A DNA stretch of 60,008 bases from Bacillus sp. AFS041924 (GTDB lineage: Bacteria; Bacillota; Bacilli; Bacillales; Bacillaceae_G): positions 1 to 60,008 of the forward strand of contig NZ_NULG01000006.1 of assembly GCF_002577195.1 (NCBI RefSeq), in the 5' to 3' direction. The notes under the pieces are model-generated. The model was not told where the DNA came from, did not search any database, and was given only the letters and a program-made list of their open reading frames with translations. This document shows, piece by piece, positions 35,109 through 45,940 of the stretch (position 1 is its first letter; every line of letters starts with the position of its first letter). A program made the position numbers and the translations under genes.

Positions 35109-36068
35109 ATGAATGCATTCTGTTTCATAATTATTGACTATTATTCTTTTGAACGAACTTGTGAATATTTAAAACATTTAGATAACTATTTTGATAATAA
35201 TTTTTTAATAAAGGCAGTTGTAATAGATAATTCTAATAACAAAAAAAATTTTATCAATCTTATTAGAGCACTGGAAAATAATTTTGCGAAATCCAAAAAG
35301 TTAAATACTAATAATTATTTTATTAAAACTAAAAATATTGAAGTTATTATGGTAGATCCAGAGGAAAATCTAGGTTATGCCAAAGGGAATAATTATGGTG
35401 CCAAAGTTGCTGAAGAACACTTTGAATTTGATTATTATATTTTTTCTAATAATGATATTGTAATTAAGAATCTAGATTTAACTAAAATTAAAGTATATTT
35501 TAAAAATAATATTCATACTGCTATCCTTGGAATAAAACAATTAGATTTAAAAGGTGTGAACCAAAATCCAAGGAAAAACACAAATATTTGGAGAAAATTA
35601 ATTATACCAAATCTATTTAATTTATTTTTAAATGCAAGACTAACAAATAGAATTATTAATGACAAATATAGTTTAGATTCTTTAGACACTATGCCTATTG
35701 AGGTTGATTGGGTATCTGGTGCTTTTTTTATTGTTAGAAAAGAAGTATTTAATATGGTTAATGGGTTTGACCAAAATACATTTCTTTTTGCTGAAGAACC
35801 TATTATTTGTGATAAAGTTAGGAAATTTAAACAAAAAGTTGTATATTTTCCATATTCAGAAATATTACATGAACACGGGGGGACGACTAAAAAACAATCA
35901 AGCATACTAATTGAGAATATTAATTTTAACTCACATTATTATTATTTTAAAGAGTATGTTAAGTCAAATACATTTGAACTAATTATTGCAAAAATTTCCT
36001 ATAAAATATATGTTAATTTATTTCGCCCTATAAAATTATTAATTAAGAAAATATTGTCTTTGAGGTAA
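35109..36068 (+). CDS. Family 2 glycosyltransferase (rhamnosyltransferase-like)
   Basis: A 319-aa GT2 enzyme. IIDYYSFERTCEYLKHL and VVIDNSNNKKNF start the fold, NLGYAKGNNYG and FSNNDIVI form the donor and metal region, and VDWVSGAFFIVRKEVF with GFDQNTFLFAEEPIICDKV resembles rhamnosyltransferases. With dTDP-rhamnose genes downstream, rhamnose is a plausible donor, but this is inference. It is preceded by a 155-nt AT-rich gap. Confidence 0.85.
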   Translation: MNAFCFIIIDYYSFERTCEYLKHLDNYFDNNFLIKAVVIDNSNNKKNFINLIRALENNFAKSKKLNTNNYFIKTKNIEVIMVDPEENLGYAKGNNYGAKVAEEHFEFDYYIFSNNDIVIKNLDLTKIKVYFKNNIHTAILGIKQLDLKGVNQNPRKNTNIWRKLIIPNLFNLFLNARLTNRIINDKYSLDSLDTMPIEVDWVSGAFFIVRKEVFNMVNGFDQNTFLFAEEPIICDKVRKFKQKVVYFPYSEILHEHGGTTKKQSSILIENINFNSHYYYFKEYVKSNTFELIIAKISYKIYVNLFRPIKLLIKKILSLR

Positions 36069-36073
36069 TTCGA

Positions 36074-37372
36074 TTGAAAAGTTTATTTTATACAATAAGT
36101 GCAAACTTAGGTAATTTTATCTTATCCACTATAGCAGTATTGATAATTCCTTTATTATTAAAACCAGAACAATTTAGTTCATTGAAAACATTTGAATTAT
36201 ATTTAAGTTATGCAGGTTTTTTTCATTTGGGTTTTTCTGATGGTTTTTTTATTAATATAGCAAATAAAAAAATTAATGAACACGATAATATTAAGATTCG
36301 ATCTTTTATGGTATTACTTTTAATTTTAGTAGGTACCCTAAGTTTGATACTATTTAGCTGTATGTTTATTATTGGCGATCAAAATATTAAAGTATTAAGT
36401 ATTTTTTTGTTAATTAATATTATATTAGTAAATCTAAATACATTTATATCGTTTGTAATACAAGCAGATCAAAATTTTGTTTTATATTCTAAAATTTTAT
36501 TTGGCCAAAAATTAGTTTATGTGTTGGGTGTAATTATATTACTAGTTCTAAATGCTAGATATTATTTTTATTTTATGTATTTATATACAATAATTAACTT
36601 TATTATTTTATCTTATTACTTATATAAGTTTAAAAAAATTTTTCTCGGAAGAATTTTTTTAGATAAAGAGATTTTAAAAACTTTTTATTTTTACACTAAG
36701 AAGGGTTTAATTATAATGATAGGTAATTTAACTACCTTAAGTATATTAGGATTAGATAGAATTTTTATTAATCTCAACTTTACAAGAAAAGATTTTGGAA
36801 TTTATTCTTTTGCATATACGGTAGTTTCAATGTATGCGATAGTTATAAATTCATTAAGCTCTGTACTATATCCTACATTGGCTAGAAAGAAGTTAGAGGA
36901 GCTTAACGTTTATTATAAAAAATTGAAATTATTAATAATTTCATTAACATTGCCAGTATTTATTTCTGCATTAATAGCAAAGTATATATTATATTATTTT
37001 TTTATTGAATATAGGGAATCAATCCCGATATTTTTAGCAATGGTACCAATAGTTTCAATGAATTTACTTTCTGTAATATGTATTTCAAATTTTTCTAAGA
37101 GGATCGGTAAACAAAAAAATATTATTTTGATTAATTCAATATGGATTTCTATTGGTTTAATATTGATGTTGTTAATAAAAGAGATGAATTCATTAATATA
37201 TATTATACTAATCAATGTATTTGTTAATTTTGTCACATTTTTAATTAATGATTTCAAACTTTGTATGGAAATAAATATCTCTAAAAAATATTTTCTGGTT
37301 TCAAATATAATCTTATTATTAATTATTACAGGATATGTTTTATATATTGAAGGGATAGTCAGCATTTTATAG
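36074..37372 (+). CDS. Polysaccharide flippase (Wzx-like, MOP superfamily)
   Basis: A 432-aa membrane protein with twelve or more predicted helices and the MOP-family start ISANLGNFILSTIAVLIIPLLL. The hydrophilic loop GLDRIFINLNF recurs in Wzx proteins. It moves the lipid-linked repeat to the outer face of the membrane for the polymerase. TTG start at 36074, six bases after the preceding gene, with GAGGTAATTCGA before it. Confidence 0.88.
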   Translation: MKSLFYTISANLGNFILSTIAVLIIPLLLKPEQFSSLKTFELYLSYAGFFHLGFSDGFFINIANKKINEHDNIKIRSFMVLLLILVGTLSLILFSCMFIIGDQNIKVLSIFLLINIILVNLNTFISFVIQADQNFVLYSKILFGQKLVYVLGVIILLVLNARYYFYFMYLYTIINFIILSYYLYKFKKIFLGRIFLDKEILKTFYFYTKKGLIIMIGNLTTLSILGLDRIFINLNFTRKDFGIYSFAYTVVSMYAIVINSLSSVLYPTLARKKLEELNVYYKKLKLLIISLTLPVFISALIAKYILYYFFIEYRESIPIFLAMVPIVSMNLLSVICISNFSKRIGKQKNIILINSIWISIGLILMLLIKEMNSLIYIILINVFVNFVTFLINDFKLCMEINISKKYFLVSNIILLLIITGYVLYIEGIVSIL

Positions 37373-37402
37373 TTATTTAGTAACTTTGGGGGAGAATAAG
37401 TT

Positions 37403-38071
37403 TTGCCTAAATTAATAATTCTATTTTTTTCGATCATTAAATCAATATATATAAATTTTCGAATTTTACCATTTAATGAAGCGCTCAAACTACCAATTTT
37501 TATTACCTATAATACAAGAATAAAATGTAAAAAGGGCTGTCTCAAAATAAATAGTGAGTGGTTAAGACCTTTTATGATAAAAATTGGTGTAGGAGATGTA
37601 GGGATTTTTGATAAAAGGAAATCTAAATCAATAGTAATAATCTATGGAAAAATAGTATTTAAAGGTCGTGCTTTTATTGGACACGGTACAAAAATTAATT
37701 GTAATAAAAATGGAAATTTAATAATAGGGGATAACTTTACTGTGACTGCAGAATCTAATATTATTTGTTCAAAAGAAATAGCTTTTGGAAATGATAATTT
37801 GATTTCATGGAATGTATTAATAATGGATACAGATTTTCATAAAATATTTGATGCAAACAACAATACTAGAATTAATTCTGATGAATCTATTGTTATTGGT
37901 GATAAGGTATGGATATCAGCTAACTCAACAATATTAAAAGGCAGCAGAATTTCACATGGCACCATTGTTGGTGCTTCATCATTGGTAAGTAAAAAATTCA
38001 ATGACGAAAAAATTATTATTGCTGGAAACCCAGCGAAAAAGATTAGGGAAAATATTGAATGGCGTAACTAA
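37403..38071 (+). CDS. Left-handed beta-helix acyltransferase (WcaF/serine-acetyltransferase-like)
   Basis: A 222-aa hexapeptide-repeat acetyltransferase. Repeats such as AFIGHGTKI, NLIIGDNF and SIVIGDKVWISANSTILKGSRI occupy the C-terminal half, and VGASSLVSKKF with IAGNPAKKI closes the fold. The catalytic His is probably in MDTDFHKI. TTG start after GGGGGAGAATAAGT. It likely O-acetylates the polysaccharide. It is the last gene of the AT-rich core. Confidence 0.87.
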   Translation: MPKLIILFFSIIKSIYINFRILPFNEALKLPIFITYNTRIKCKKGCLKINSEWLRPFMIKIGVGDVGIFDKRKSKSIVIIYGKIVFKGRAFIGHGTKINCNKNGNLIIGDNFTVTAESNIICSKEIAFGNDNLISWNVLIMDTDFHKIFDANNNTRINSDESIVIGDKVWISANSTILKGSRISHGTIVGASSLVSKKFNDEKIIIAGNPAKKIRENIEWRN

Positions 38072-38816
38072 TAAAATAGGAGATATAAATTAAAACCGTT
38101 ATGATACATTATTAATAAATAAAAATAAATAAGTATCTTTTTAAAAAAGTGGGCAAGATTAAACACTCATAATTACACTGTATCTGAATTTTTTTTCATT
38201 AGATATTGTCAAAGTAGATGTCAATTTCTATGGTTCCCTATATTTCATATCAGTTGATAAAATGATTATGCAATTCACATAAATTTAGTCTGATAGGCTG
38301 AAATTTTTAATTTTAGGAAAAGTATTTTTTGATAAAGATTTATAATTTTCCTTACGCTAATATAGCTTTATGATATATATAAATGTGAAGTTAATGAGTT
38401 AGATTAAAAAGTGGACATAGATTGTTATTGTAAATTATTTTATAGTAATCAAGAGCTACTTAAAAAATGGCTAAGTAGCGTAGTGTGAAAGTAAAAATAC
38501 AGTCACTCGTCCCATGGCGAAAAATGGGACGTTTCGTACTGTTTAAAAATATATTGCAAGTGTAATTATTGCGAAGAATATACATTCATAGCTTGTATAT
38601 TATATCACTAATGACAATGGGAAAATATCCAATCTCAGTCTAAATTTTAACTTTAATAAAATAGTTTAAAAGACTGTTCTTTTGAATTATTTTATTAGGG
38701 GCTGAAAGAGTATGTGGGGTAGAAATCTGTGTACATATTCTTAAAACAGAATTAATTTTACTCATCTATATGAAATCAAATTATATAATGCCTAAATATT
38801 GTTTGGGGGAGAAAAC
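38072..38816. other. 745-nt AT-rich intergenic region
   Basis: No coding frame with a ribosome-binding site. It holds one clear hairpin (38508-38531) and a TATAAT at 38784 before ugd without a good -35. This boundary separates the glycosyltransferase core from the nucleotide-sugar genes. Confidence 0.5.
38508..38531. terminator. Short strong hairpin, possible end of the core operon
   Basis: CGTCCCAT and ATGGGACG form an 8-bp stem; only a short T stretch follows. It is 440 nt from the acyltransferase stop, so its role as terminator is uncertain. Confidence 0.45.
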
Positions 38817-39983
38817 ATGAAAATTACAATCGCAGGAACAGGTTATGTTGGATTATCAAATGCAATCCTACTAGCCCAACATCATGAAGTAATAGCTGTT
38901 GATATTATTCAAGAAAAAGTAGCTATGATTAATAATAAAAGATCTCCTATAATTGATAATGAAATTGAAGATTTTTTAGCGACAAAAGAGCTAAATTTAA
39001 CGGCGACAACCGATAATTATCTAGCTTACAAAGATGCTGATTATGTCATCATTTCGACACCAACGAACTATGATCCAGAAAAGAACTATTTTAATACCAG
39101 ATCTGTTGAAGCTGTTATTGCCAATGTATTATCTATTAATCCAGAAGCTATAATGGTGATTAAATCAACGATCCCTGTAGGTTATACAGAGAAAATAAGG
39201 GAGAAGTTTGAAACAGATAATATTATATTCTCACCGGAGTTTTTAAGAGAAGGAAAAGCGCTATATGATAACTTGTATCCTACAAGAATTGTTGTTGGTG
39301 AACAATCTGATAGAGCTAGAGTATTTGCTGAGTTACTTGTAGAAGGTGCTTTAAAAGAAAATATAGATGTTTTGTTTACGAATTCTACAGAAGCTGAGGC
39401 AATTAAATTATTTGCTAACACTTACCTTGCGATGAGAGTTGCCTTTTTTAATGAACTAGACTCATATGCAGAGGTAAGGGGCTTAGATACTAAGCAAATT
39501 ATTGATGGTGTTGGACTCGATCCTAGAATAGGAAATCACTATAATAATCCTTCCTTTGGGTATGGAGGCTACTGCTTACCTAAAGATACGAAACAGTTAT
39601 TAGCTAATTATGATGATGTTCCTAATAATATAATGACAGCAATTGTTGATGCAAATCGAACAAGAAAAGATCATATTGCTGATATGATTATAAAAAGGAA
39701 TCCTAAGGTTGTAGGTATCTATAGACTTACCATGAAAATGGAATCAGATAACTTTAGACAGTCAGCCATACAAGGTGTTATGAAGCGTATTAAAGCTAAA
39801 GGTGTTGAAGTTGTTGTATATGAGCCAACTCTTCACGAGGAGAAATTCTTTAATTCTAAAATAATTAATGACTTAGATGAATTTAAGATGTTATCAGATG
39901 TGATTGTGGCTAATCGATTGTCAGGAAATTTACAAGACGTAGAAGAAAAGGTTTACACAAGGGATTTGTTTAGTAGAGATTGA
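38817..39983 (+). CDS. ugd: UDP-glucose 6-dehydrogenase
   Basis: A 388-aa NAD enzyme oxidising UDP-glucose to UDP-glucuronate. [10 protein letters not shown] is the NAD site, [11 protein letters not shown] and [19 protein letters not shown] belong to the catalytic core, and [10 protein letters not shown] supplies the nucleophile Cys253. The frame opens at 38799, but GGGGGAGAAAAC before 38817 and the usual MKITIAG start decide. Substrate comes from galU; product can go to the epimerase at 33976. Confidence 0.94.
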   Translation: MKITIAGTGYVGLSNAILLAQHHEVIAVDIIQEKVAMINNKRSPIIDNEIEDFLATKELNLTATTDNYLAYKDADYVIISTPTNYDPEKNYFNTRSVEAVIANVLSINPEAIMVIKSTIPVGYTEKIREKFETDNIIFSPEFLREGKALYDNLYPTRIVVGEQSDRARVFAELLVEGALKENIDVLFTNSTEAEAIKLFANTYLAMRVAFFNELDSYAEVRGLDTKQIIDGVGLDPRIGNHYNNPSFGYGGYCLPKDTKQLLANYDDVPNNIMTAIVDANRTRKDHIADMIIKRNPKVVGIYRLTMKMESDNFRQSAIQGVMKRIKAKGVEVVVYEPTLHEEKFFNSKIINDLDEFKMLSDVIVANRLSGNLQDVEEKVYTRDLFSRD

Positions 39984-40263
39984 ATTCTAGCGGATGGCTC
40001 TAAAAATGAAATACACTCACCAAAATCAAATGTTCAAAATATATTTTTTCAGATAATGCTTCGTTTAGATACCGAGCTTTAACGGTAGGTAGTGAATAAC
40101 TGAGTAAATTAAAAAATACGAAGGGCACAAATTTTACATTGTTTTAGTTCTTATTATTGCAGTAGTATAGTAATTGTAAATATATTTGAATGAAGTCAGT
40201 AAGGGAGACAAAAATTCTTCGAAAATTAAATTTACTCGTTATACTTTTATCAATTTCTGTTCT

Positions 40264-40994
40264 TACCAAAATAATGTTGGTGCGACATTAACTTTATTAG
40301 AAAACATGATGAAGTATGATGTAAGAAATTTATTTTCTCTTCTACTGCAACAACATACGGTATTCTTGAGGTAGATATTATTAAAGAAGAAACGGTGACA
40401 AATCCAATCAATCCATATGGCTAATCAAAGTTAATGATTGAAAAAATACTTGATGACTTCTACAAAGTATATGGCTTAGCTTATGTTGTATTACGTTACT
40501 TTAATGCAGCAGGAGCACATGAAATGGGATTAATTGGAGATGATCACAATCCTGAAACACACTTAATTCCGTTAGTATTACATCATTTACAAGGTCAACG
40601 TATCTCAACTAGTGTATTTGGAAGTGATTACCCAACTCCAGATGGTACTTGTATTCGCGATTATATCCATAATACGGAACTAGCATCAGCGCATATTTTA
40701 GCTCTAGCAAGCTTACTAGAAACTGGAAATCTTCATAAAACATACAATTTAGGTAATGGAAAAGAATTTTCTGTAAAAGAGATTATTGAAACATGTGAAC
40801 GAATTACAGAAAAAAATGCAAATGTTATCATAACTAATCGTCGTGATGGTGACCCAGCTCAACTAATCGCTTCATCACAAAAAATATATGAAGAGTTAGG
40901 CTGGGAGACGAAATATTCTTTAGATCAGATAATAAAACAGCCTGGAATTGGCATCAAAATAATCCGAATGAATTTAAGAGATAATAAATTATGA
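40264..40994 (+). pseudogene. galE pseudogene (5' truncated, frameshifted)
   Basis: Aligns to the intact galE at 47792 from its residue 89 onward (YQNNVGATL). Lesions relative to the intact copy: the first 88 codons are missing, a 1-nt deletion after the ATGATGAAGTATGAT stretch, a nonsense change turning the Gln codon after PYG into TAA (about 40422), and a 1-nt deletion near 40930 that alters the C-terminus. A residual frame of 186 codons (40434-40994) remains but lacks the NAD site and the catalytic Tyr-x3-Lys. Confidence 0.88.
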
Positions 40995-40999
40995 ACGGA

Positions 41000-41044
41000 A
41001 ATTAGCAGGTCCTCATTAAGAAGAGGTCCTGCTAATTTCTTTAT
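41000..41044 (+). terminator. Terminator of the galE pseudogene
   Basis: TTAGCAGGTCCTC and GAGGTCCTGCTAA form a stem with one mismatch, then TTTCTTT. It was kept although the gene decayed. Confidence 0.75.
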
Positions 41045-41168
41045 TCAAGTTATTAAATAATTATCTTACAAAAAAATGCAAATGGATATTTTATCAAGTA
41101 AGATAGAATGTAAGTAATTCTGATTTTTTATATTTGAAAATTAAGTTCATAATTGAAGGAGAATTATT

Positions 41169-42118
41169 TTGTCTAGAAAAGAAAAACACTCTACTAAAAA
41201 AGTGTCCATAGCAAAAAAAGTACTATTAATCCTGTTAGTGTATTAGTTGTCATTGGTTTAGGAATAGATAGTTATGCGTATTCAATTTACCATAATGTAA
41301 ATAAGACATCAGGCGCAATTTATAAAGACATAAAGAAAACAGAAAAACGAAAAGAAGAAGTAAGTGTTGAAAAGAAAGAACCTTTTTCAATTTTACTATT
41401 AGGTGTTGACCATCGACCTGGTGATAAAGGTCGTTCGGATTCAATGATTGTGTTGACGGTTAATCCGAATACAAATACAACAAAAATGGTAAGTATTCCA
41501 CGCAATACAAGAACTGAAATTGTTGGAAAAGGTAAACAAGATAAAATTAACCATGCATATGGGTTTGGTGGGATCCAAATGTCAGTCGATACAGTCGAAA
41601 ACTTCTTGAATATTCCAATTGACTATTTTCTTGAGGTAAATATGGAAGGGTTTAAGATATTTTAGAAGCTGTTGGTGAAGTTGATGTCGTAAATGACTTA
41701 GATTTTATTAATGAAGGAGTACATTTTAAGAAAGGATCACATCATTTAAATGGTGTCGATGCATAAAAGTATTCTCGTATGCGTAAATTGACCCACGAGG
41801 TGACTTTGGACGTGAGCTTCGACAAAGGCAAATAATTGAAGAGGTAATTAAAAAAGGAGCTACTTTCTCATCTTTAACAAACTATCAATCCATTTTACAA
41901 GCGATTCAAAAAAATGTAGTGACGAATATAAGTTTAGAAGATATGATTTCGATTCAAAAAGACTATCGTGAGGCTACGAAAAGTATTTCAGAGACACAAG
42001 TTACTGGTGAAAGTAAGAAAATTGATGGAATCTGGTATGTAATTGTATCGGAAGAAGAACAAAATTATATTTCTAAGGACTTACGTCAGCATTTGGAATT
42101 AACTATAGAAACAAAGTA
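41169..42118 (+). pseudogene. LCP (LytR-CpsA-Psr) pseudogene
   Basis: Aligns along its whole length to the intact LCP gene at 48954, including the TTG start and RBS AAGGAGAATTATTTTG. Lesions include a 1-nt deletion in the membrane-helix codons near 41240, a 1-nt deletion near 41655, further indels and an in-frame TAA near 41764, and loss of the original stop (ETK then Tyr codons). Fragments remain open at 41444-41665 and 41919-42176. No function as a wall ligase is expected. Confidence 0.9.
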
Positions 42119-42147
42119 TTATATAAGGTACATTAAAATGAAATTTA

Positions 42148-42190
42148 GAAGAAACACTGTTAATGTAATTTCTTAACAGTGTTTCTTTTA
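42148..42190 (+). terminator. Terminator of the LCP pseudogene
   Basis: AGAAACACTGTTAA and TTAACAGTGTTTCTT form a long stem, followed by T-rich DNA. The read-through frame of the pseudogene runs into this stem, confirming that its true stop was lost. Confidence 0.82.
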
Positions 42191-42451
42191 TTTCAAAATG
42201 TGAACTGACCAGAGTACGACGCATTTAATATTATAAGTGTAATATGATTACTTATATCTTTTTATGAATAAATCGCGTGGAATTAAACTTTTTAATAACG
42301 ATAGTTTTTAATAATTACTTTATATGAAATTGGTAGAAGGTATAAAGAACAATATTGTATTGGATTACGTGATAAAAAAATTTTACCTAATCCTTTTACT
42401 TACTTAATTTATAACAAATTAACTTACAAAAAGTTTCAGGGGGACTTAAAA

Positions 42452-43330
42452 ATGAAGGGAATTATTCTTGCAGGAGGTAGTGGTACCCGCCTTTATCCAT
42501 TAACAATGGTTACAAGTAAACAGCTTTTGCCTGTATATGATAAACCAATGATTTATTACCCATTATCTACTTTAATGCTGGCTGGTATTAGAGAGATTTT
42601 AATTATATCAACTCCAGAGGATTTACCTCGATTTGAGGCTTTATTAGGTGACGGTTCTCAGTTTGGAATTTCTTTACAATATAAAGTTCAGCCTAGTCCA
42701 GATGGATTAGCACAAGCATTTATTATTGGTGAAGAGTTCATTGGAAGCGATTCAGTTGCAATGATTTTAGGTGACAATATTTATTACGGTAGTGGAATGC
42801 GTAACATATTGAAAAATGCAGCGTCTAAAGAAAAAGGTGCGACAGTATTTGGCTATCATGTTCAGGATCCTGAACGATTTGGTGTTGTAGAATTTGACGA
42901 AAGCGGAAAAGTATTAAGCGTCGAAGAAAAGCCTGCTGTTCCGAAATCAAACTATGCGATTACTGGATTGTATTTTTATGATAACCGAGTTGTGGAAATT
43001 GCGAAAAATGTAAAACCATCGCATCGTGGAGAATTAGAAATTACTACAGTTAATGAAGCTTACTTAAATATGGGCGAATTAGATGTTGAACTTTTAGGTC
43101 GTGGTTATACTTGGTTAGATACTGGGACTCATGAGAGTTTAGTTTCTGCTACGAACTTTGTTAAAACGGTTGAAGAGCATCAAGGAATTAAAATCTCAGC
43201 TCCGGAAGAAATTGCTTATATTAATGGATGGATTAATAAAGCAAAGCTGATTGAATCAAGTGAGCTTTTAAGCAAAACGAGCTACGGTAAATATTTACTA
43301 AAAGTTGCAAATGGCGAGATTAAATATTAA
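42452..43330 (+). CDS. rfbA: Glucose-1-phosphate thymidylyltransferase RfbA/RmlA, block 1
   Basis: A 292-aa enzyme, first step of dTDP-L-rhamnose synthesis (dTTP plus glucose-1-phosphate to dTDP-glucose). [18 protein letters not shown] is the nucleotide site, LGDNIYYG the metal region and [14 protein letters not shown] the sugar site. ATG after CAGGGGGACTTAAAA. First gene of an intact rfbACDB set. Its paralog at 50122 lacks an ATG, so this copy is probably the working one. Confidence 0.95.
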   Translation: MKGIILAGGSGTRLYPLTMVTSKQLLPVYDKPMIYYPLSTLMLAGIREILIISTPEDLPRFEALLGDGSQFGISLQYKVQPSPDGLAQAFIIGEEFIGSDSVAMILGDNIYYGSGMRNILKNAASKEKGATVFGYHVQDPERFGVVEFDESGKVLSVEEKPAVPKSNYAITGLYFYDNRVVEIAKNVKPSHRGELEITTVNEAYLNMGELDVELLGRGYTWLDTGTHESLVSATNFVKTVEEHQGIKISAPEEIAYINGWINKAKLIESSELLSKTSYGKYLLKVANGEIKY

Positions 43331-43357
43331 TAATACGTTTCGAGGTGTGATTTTATA

Positions 43358-43918
43358 ATGAAAATTACTGAAACTTTTTTAGAAGGTGTCTTAGTTATTG
43401 AACCAGCTGTTTTTGGTGATCATCGTGGTTGGTTTATGGAAACATATAGTGAATCAAAAATGAAAGAATTTGGACAAAAATTACAATTTGTTCAAGATAA
43501 TCATTCTTTTTCTGCAACAAAAGATACTTTACGTGGATTACATTATCAATTAGCCCCAAAAGCACAAACTAAATTAGTTCGCTGTACACGTGGTTCTATT
43601 TTTGATGTTGCTGTTGATATTCGTAAAGGTAGTCCTACTTTTGGAAAATGGTTTGGAATCGAACTTACTGCTGAAAATAAAAAGCAATTATTAGTACCAA
43701 AAGGGTTTGCGCATGGTTTTATGACATTAACAGATGACGTAGAAGTGCAATATAAAGTAGACGAGCTTTATGCGCCAGAATGTGACAGAGGAATTCGATG
43801 GAATGACCCTGAAATTAATGTGGAATGGCCAATGGATGTTACGCCTGTATTATCAGGAAAAGACGAAGCTGCACCATTATTAAAGGATGCTGAAAATAAC
43901 TTTACTTACGGGGAGTAA
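43358..43918 (+). CDS. rfbC: dTDP-4-dehydrorhamnose 3,5-epimerase RfbC/RmlC, block 1
   Basis: A 186-aa cupin-fold epimerase, third step of dTDP-rhamnose synthesis. PAVFGDHRGWFMETY, LRGLHYQLAPKAQTKLVRC (with the catalytic His) and PKGFAHGFMTL are diagnostic. Start after CGAGGTGTGATTTTATA. It follows rfbA by 27 nt and precedes rfbD by 4 nt. Paralog of 51025. Confidence 0.95.
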   Translation: MKITETFLEGVLVIEPAVFGDHRGWFMETYSESKMKEFGQKLQFVQDNHSFSATKDTLRGLHYQLAPKAQTKLVRCTRGSIFDVAVDIRKGSPTFGKWFGIELTAENKKQLLVPKGFAHGFMTLTDDVEVQYKVDELYAPECDRGIRWNDPEINVEWPMDVTPVLSGKDEAAPLLKDAENNFTYGE

Positions 43919-43922
43919 TTAA

Positions 43923-44786
43923 ATGAAAATTTTAGTAACAGGTTATAGTGGACAGTTAGGCTATGATGTTGTCCGTGAATGCGAAATTCATGGCTTGGAT
44001 GTAAAAGGTGTCGGACGTAATGAACTTGATATTACAGAGAAAGAAGCTGTTTTTTCTTTAGTAGATTCATTTAAACCTGATGCAATTATTCACTGTGCTG
44101 CCTACACGGCTGTTGATAAAGCTGAGGATGACAGGGAGAATTGCTGGAATGTAAATGTTGAGGGTACTAAATATTTAGTTGAAGCGGCAAAGAAACGCAA
44201 TGCAAAATTCGTTTATATTAGTACGGATTATGTATTTGAAGGCAAAGGTGAAATGCCGTTTAATGAAGATGATCAAGCAAATCCAATCGGTTATTACGGC
44301 CTAACAAAGTATGAAGGTGAAAAAGCTGTCCAATCGTTAATTGAAAAATATTTTATTGTTCGTATTTCTTGGGTGTTCGGAATTAATGGTAATAACTTTA
44401 TTAAAACAATGCTACGTTTATCAGAAACTAGAAACGAATTAAATGTAGTAGGAGACCAAATAGGTTCACCAACATATACATTTGATTTAGCCAAGCTTTT
44501 AGTAGTTTTAGTACAGTCAGATAAATACGGAATATATCATGCCACAAATGAAGGGTTCACTAGTTGGTCAGAATTTGCGAAAGAAATATTCAAACAGGCG
44601 GGAAAAGATGTGTTAGTACATTCAATCTCAACTGAAGATTATCCAACTCGTGCAGTTCGACCAAAAAATTCTAGACTATCAAAACAAAAGCTAGTGGAGA
44701 ATGGATTTAAACCATTACCTTCATGGCAAGATGCATTAAGCAGATATTTAGTACAATTAAACCAAGAGGTGAAGTCAGGTGAGTAA
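43923..44786 (+). CDS. rfbD: dTDP-4-dehydrorhamnose reductase RfbD/RmlD, block 1
   Basis: A 287-aa SDR enzyme making dTDP-L-rhamnose in the last step. NAD(P) motif TGYSGQLGYDV, STDYVFEGKG and catalytic YYGLTKYEGE are present. GGGGAGTAATTAA lies before the ATG. The stop overlaps the upstream end of the rfbB frame. Paralog of 51590. Confidence 0.95.
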   Translation: MKILVTGYSGQLGYDVVRECEIHGLDVKGVGRNELDITEKEAVFSLVDSFKPDAIIHCAAYTAVDKAEDDRENCWNVNVEGTKYLVEAAKKRNAKFVYISTDYVFEGKGEMPFNEDDQANPIGYYGLTKYEGEKAVQSLIEKYFIVRISWVFGINGNNFIKTMLRLSETRNELNVVGDQIGSPTYTFDLAKLLVVLVQSDKYGIYHATNEGFTSWSEFAKEIFKQAGKDVLVHSISTEDYPTRAVRPKNSRLSKQKLVENGFKPLPSWQDALSRYLVQLNQEVKSGE

Positions 44787-44787
44787 A

Positions 44788-45801
44788 ATGAAAGTAGCTG
44801 TTACAGGTGGTGCCGGGTTCATCGGTGGGAACTTTGTTCAGTTTATGGTAAATAAATATCCTTCATATGATATTTTCAATCTAGATGTTTTAACATATGC
44901 AGGTGATTTAACAAAACATAAAGAAATCGAAAACAATGAAAACTATCAATTTGTAAAAGTTGATATTTCGAATCGTGAAGAGATTGATGAATTATTTAAT
45001 AAGGAAAAATTTGATTATGTCGTGCATTTTGCAGCAGAAAGCCATGTTGACCGTTCAATCACTGAGCCTGAAATTTTTGTAAAAACAAATGTTTTAGGAA
45101 CTCAAGTTTTATTAGAGGCTTCAAAAGCGATTAATGTTAAGAAATTTGTTCACGTTTCAACTGATGAAGTATATGGTGAATTAGATTTTGATCCAACGAC
45201 ATTCTTCACAGAAGATACGCCATTACAACCAAATAGTCCGTACTCAGCCAGTAAAGCATCATCTGATTTATTAGTTCGTGCATATCATGAAACGTTCAAG
45301 TTACCAATGAATATCACTCGTTGTTCAAATAACTATGGACCATATCACTTCCCAGAAAAGTTAATTCCATTAACAATTTCACGAGTTTTAAATGAACAAA
45401 AAGTTCCTGTTTATGGTACTGGTGAAAATATTCGTGACTGGTTACATGTAATTGATCACTGCTCTGCGATTGATTTAGTATTGCATGAAGGTGAAAATGG
45501 TGAAGTATATAATGTAGGTGGACATAACGAACGTACTAACTTAGAGGTTGTTAAAACAATCATTTCTACATTAGGCAAATCTGAAGACTTAATTGAGTTT
45601 GTACAAGATCGTTTAGGTCATGATAAACGATATGCTATCGATCCAACTAAGTTAGAAAAACTAGGATGGAAACCAACATATAATTTTGATACTGGTGTTG
45701 CACAAACTGTTCAATGGTATTTAGATAACAAGGAATGGTGGGAAACGATTATCTCAGGCGAATACAAGCAATATTTTGAAAAACAATACGGAAGTAAATA
45801 A
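44788..45801 (+). CDS. rfbB: dTDP-glucose 4,6-dehydratase RfbB/RmlB, block 1
   Basis: A 337-aa SDR enzyme, second step of the pathway. GGAGFIGGNFVQ is the NAD site, VSTDEVYGEL and YSASKASSD carry the catalytic residues. The frame opens at a GTG at 44779 overlapping rfbD, but the ATG at 44788 matches the start of the paralog at 52470 and has AGGTGAG before it. Its C-terminus differs slightly from block 2. Confidence 0.94.
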   Translation: MKVAVTGGAGFIGGNFVQFMVNKYPSYDIFNLDVLTYAGDLTKHKEIENNENYQFVKVDISNREEIDELFNKEKFDYVVHFAAESHVDRSITEPEIFVKTNVLGTQVLLEASKAINVKKFVHVSTDEVYGELDFDPTTFFTEDTPLQPNSPYSASKASSDLLVRAYHETFKLPMNITRCSNNYGPYHFPEKLIPLTISRVLNEQKVPVYGTGENIRDWLHVIDHCSAIDLVLHEGENGEVYNVGGHNERTNLEVVKTIISTLGKSEDLIEFVQDRLGHDKRYAIDPTKLEKLGWKPTYNFDTGVAQTVQWYLDNKEWWETIISGEYKQYFEKQYGSK

Positions 45802-45866
45802 TTAGAAATACAATATTCATTTGTTATCTTGTCAATAAATAGGTAGAATCATTAAACCTAAAATAT

Positions 45867-45917
45867 AAAAAAATCAATTGTCGGTTTATTAATAAATTGG
45901 CAATTGATTTTTTTTTT
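45867..45917 (+). terminator. Intrinsic terminator after rfb block 1
   Basis: AAAAATCAATTGTC pairs with GGCAATTGATTTTTTTTTT around a long AT loop. Confidence 0.85.
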
Positions 45918-45940
45918 ATAAAATTAAGGGGTAATTACAG

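Noticed and set aside
35513-35905. 130-codon minus-strand ORF
   Set aside because: It is the antisense of the glycosyltransferase at 35109, whose motifs and context are clear.
36994-37488. 164-codon minus-strand ORF
   Set aside because: It is antisense to the flippase and the start of the acyltransferase; open only because of AT-rich composition.
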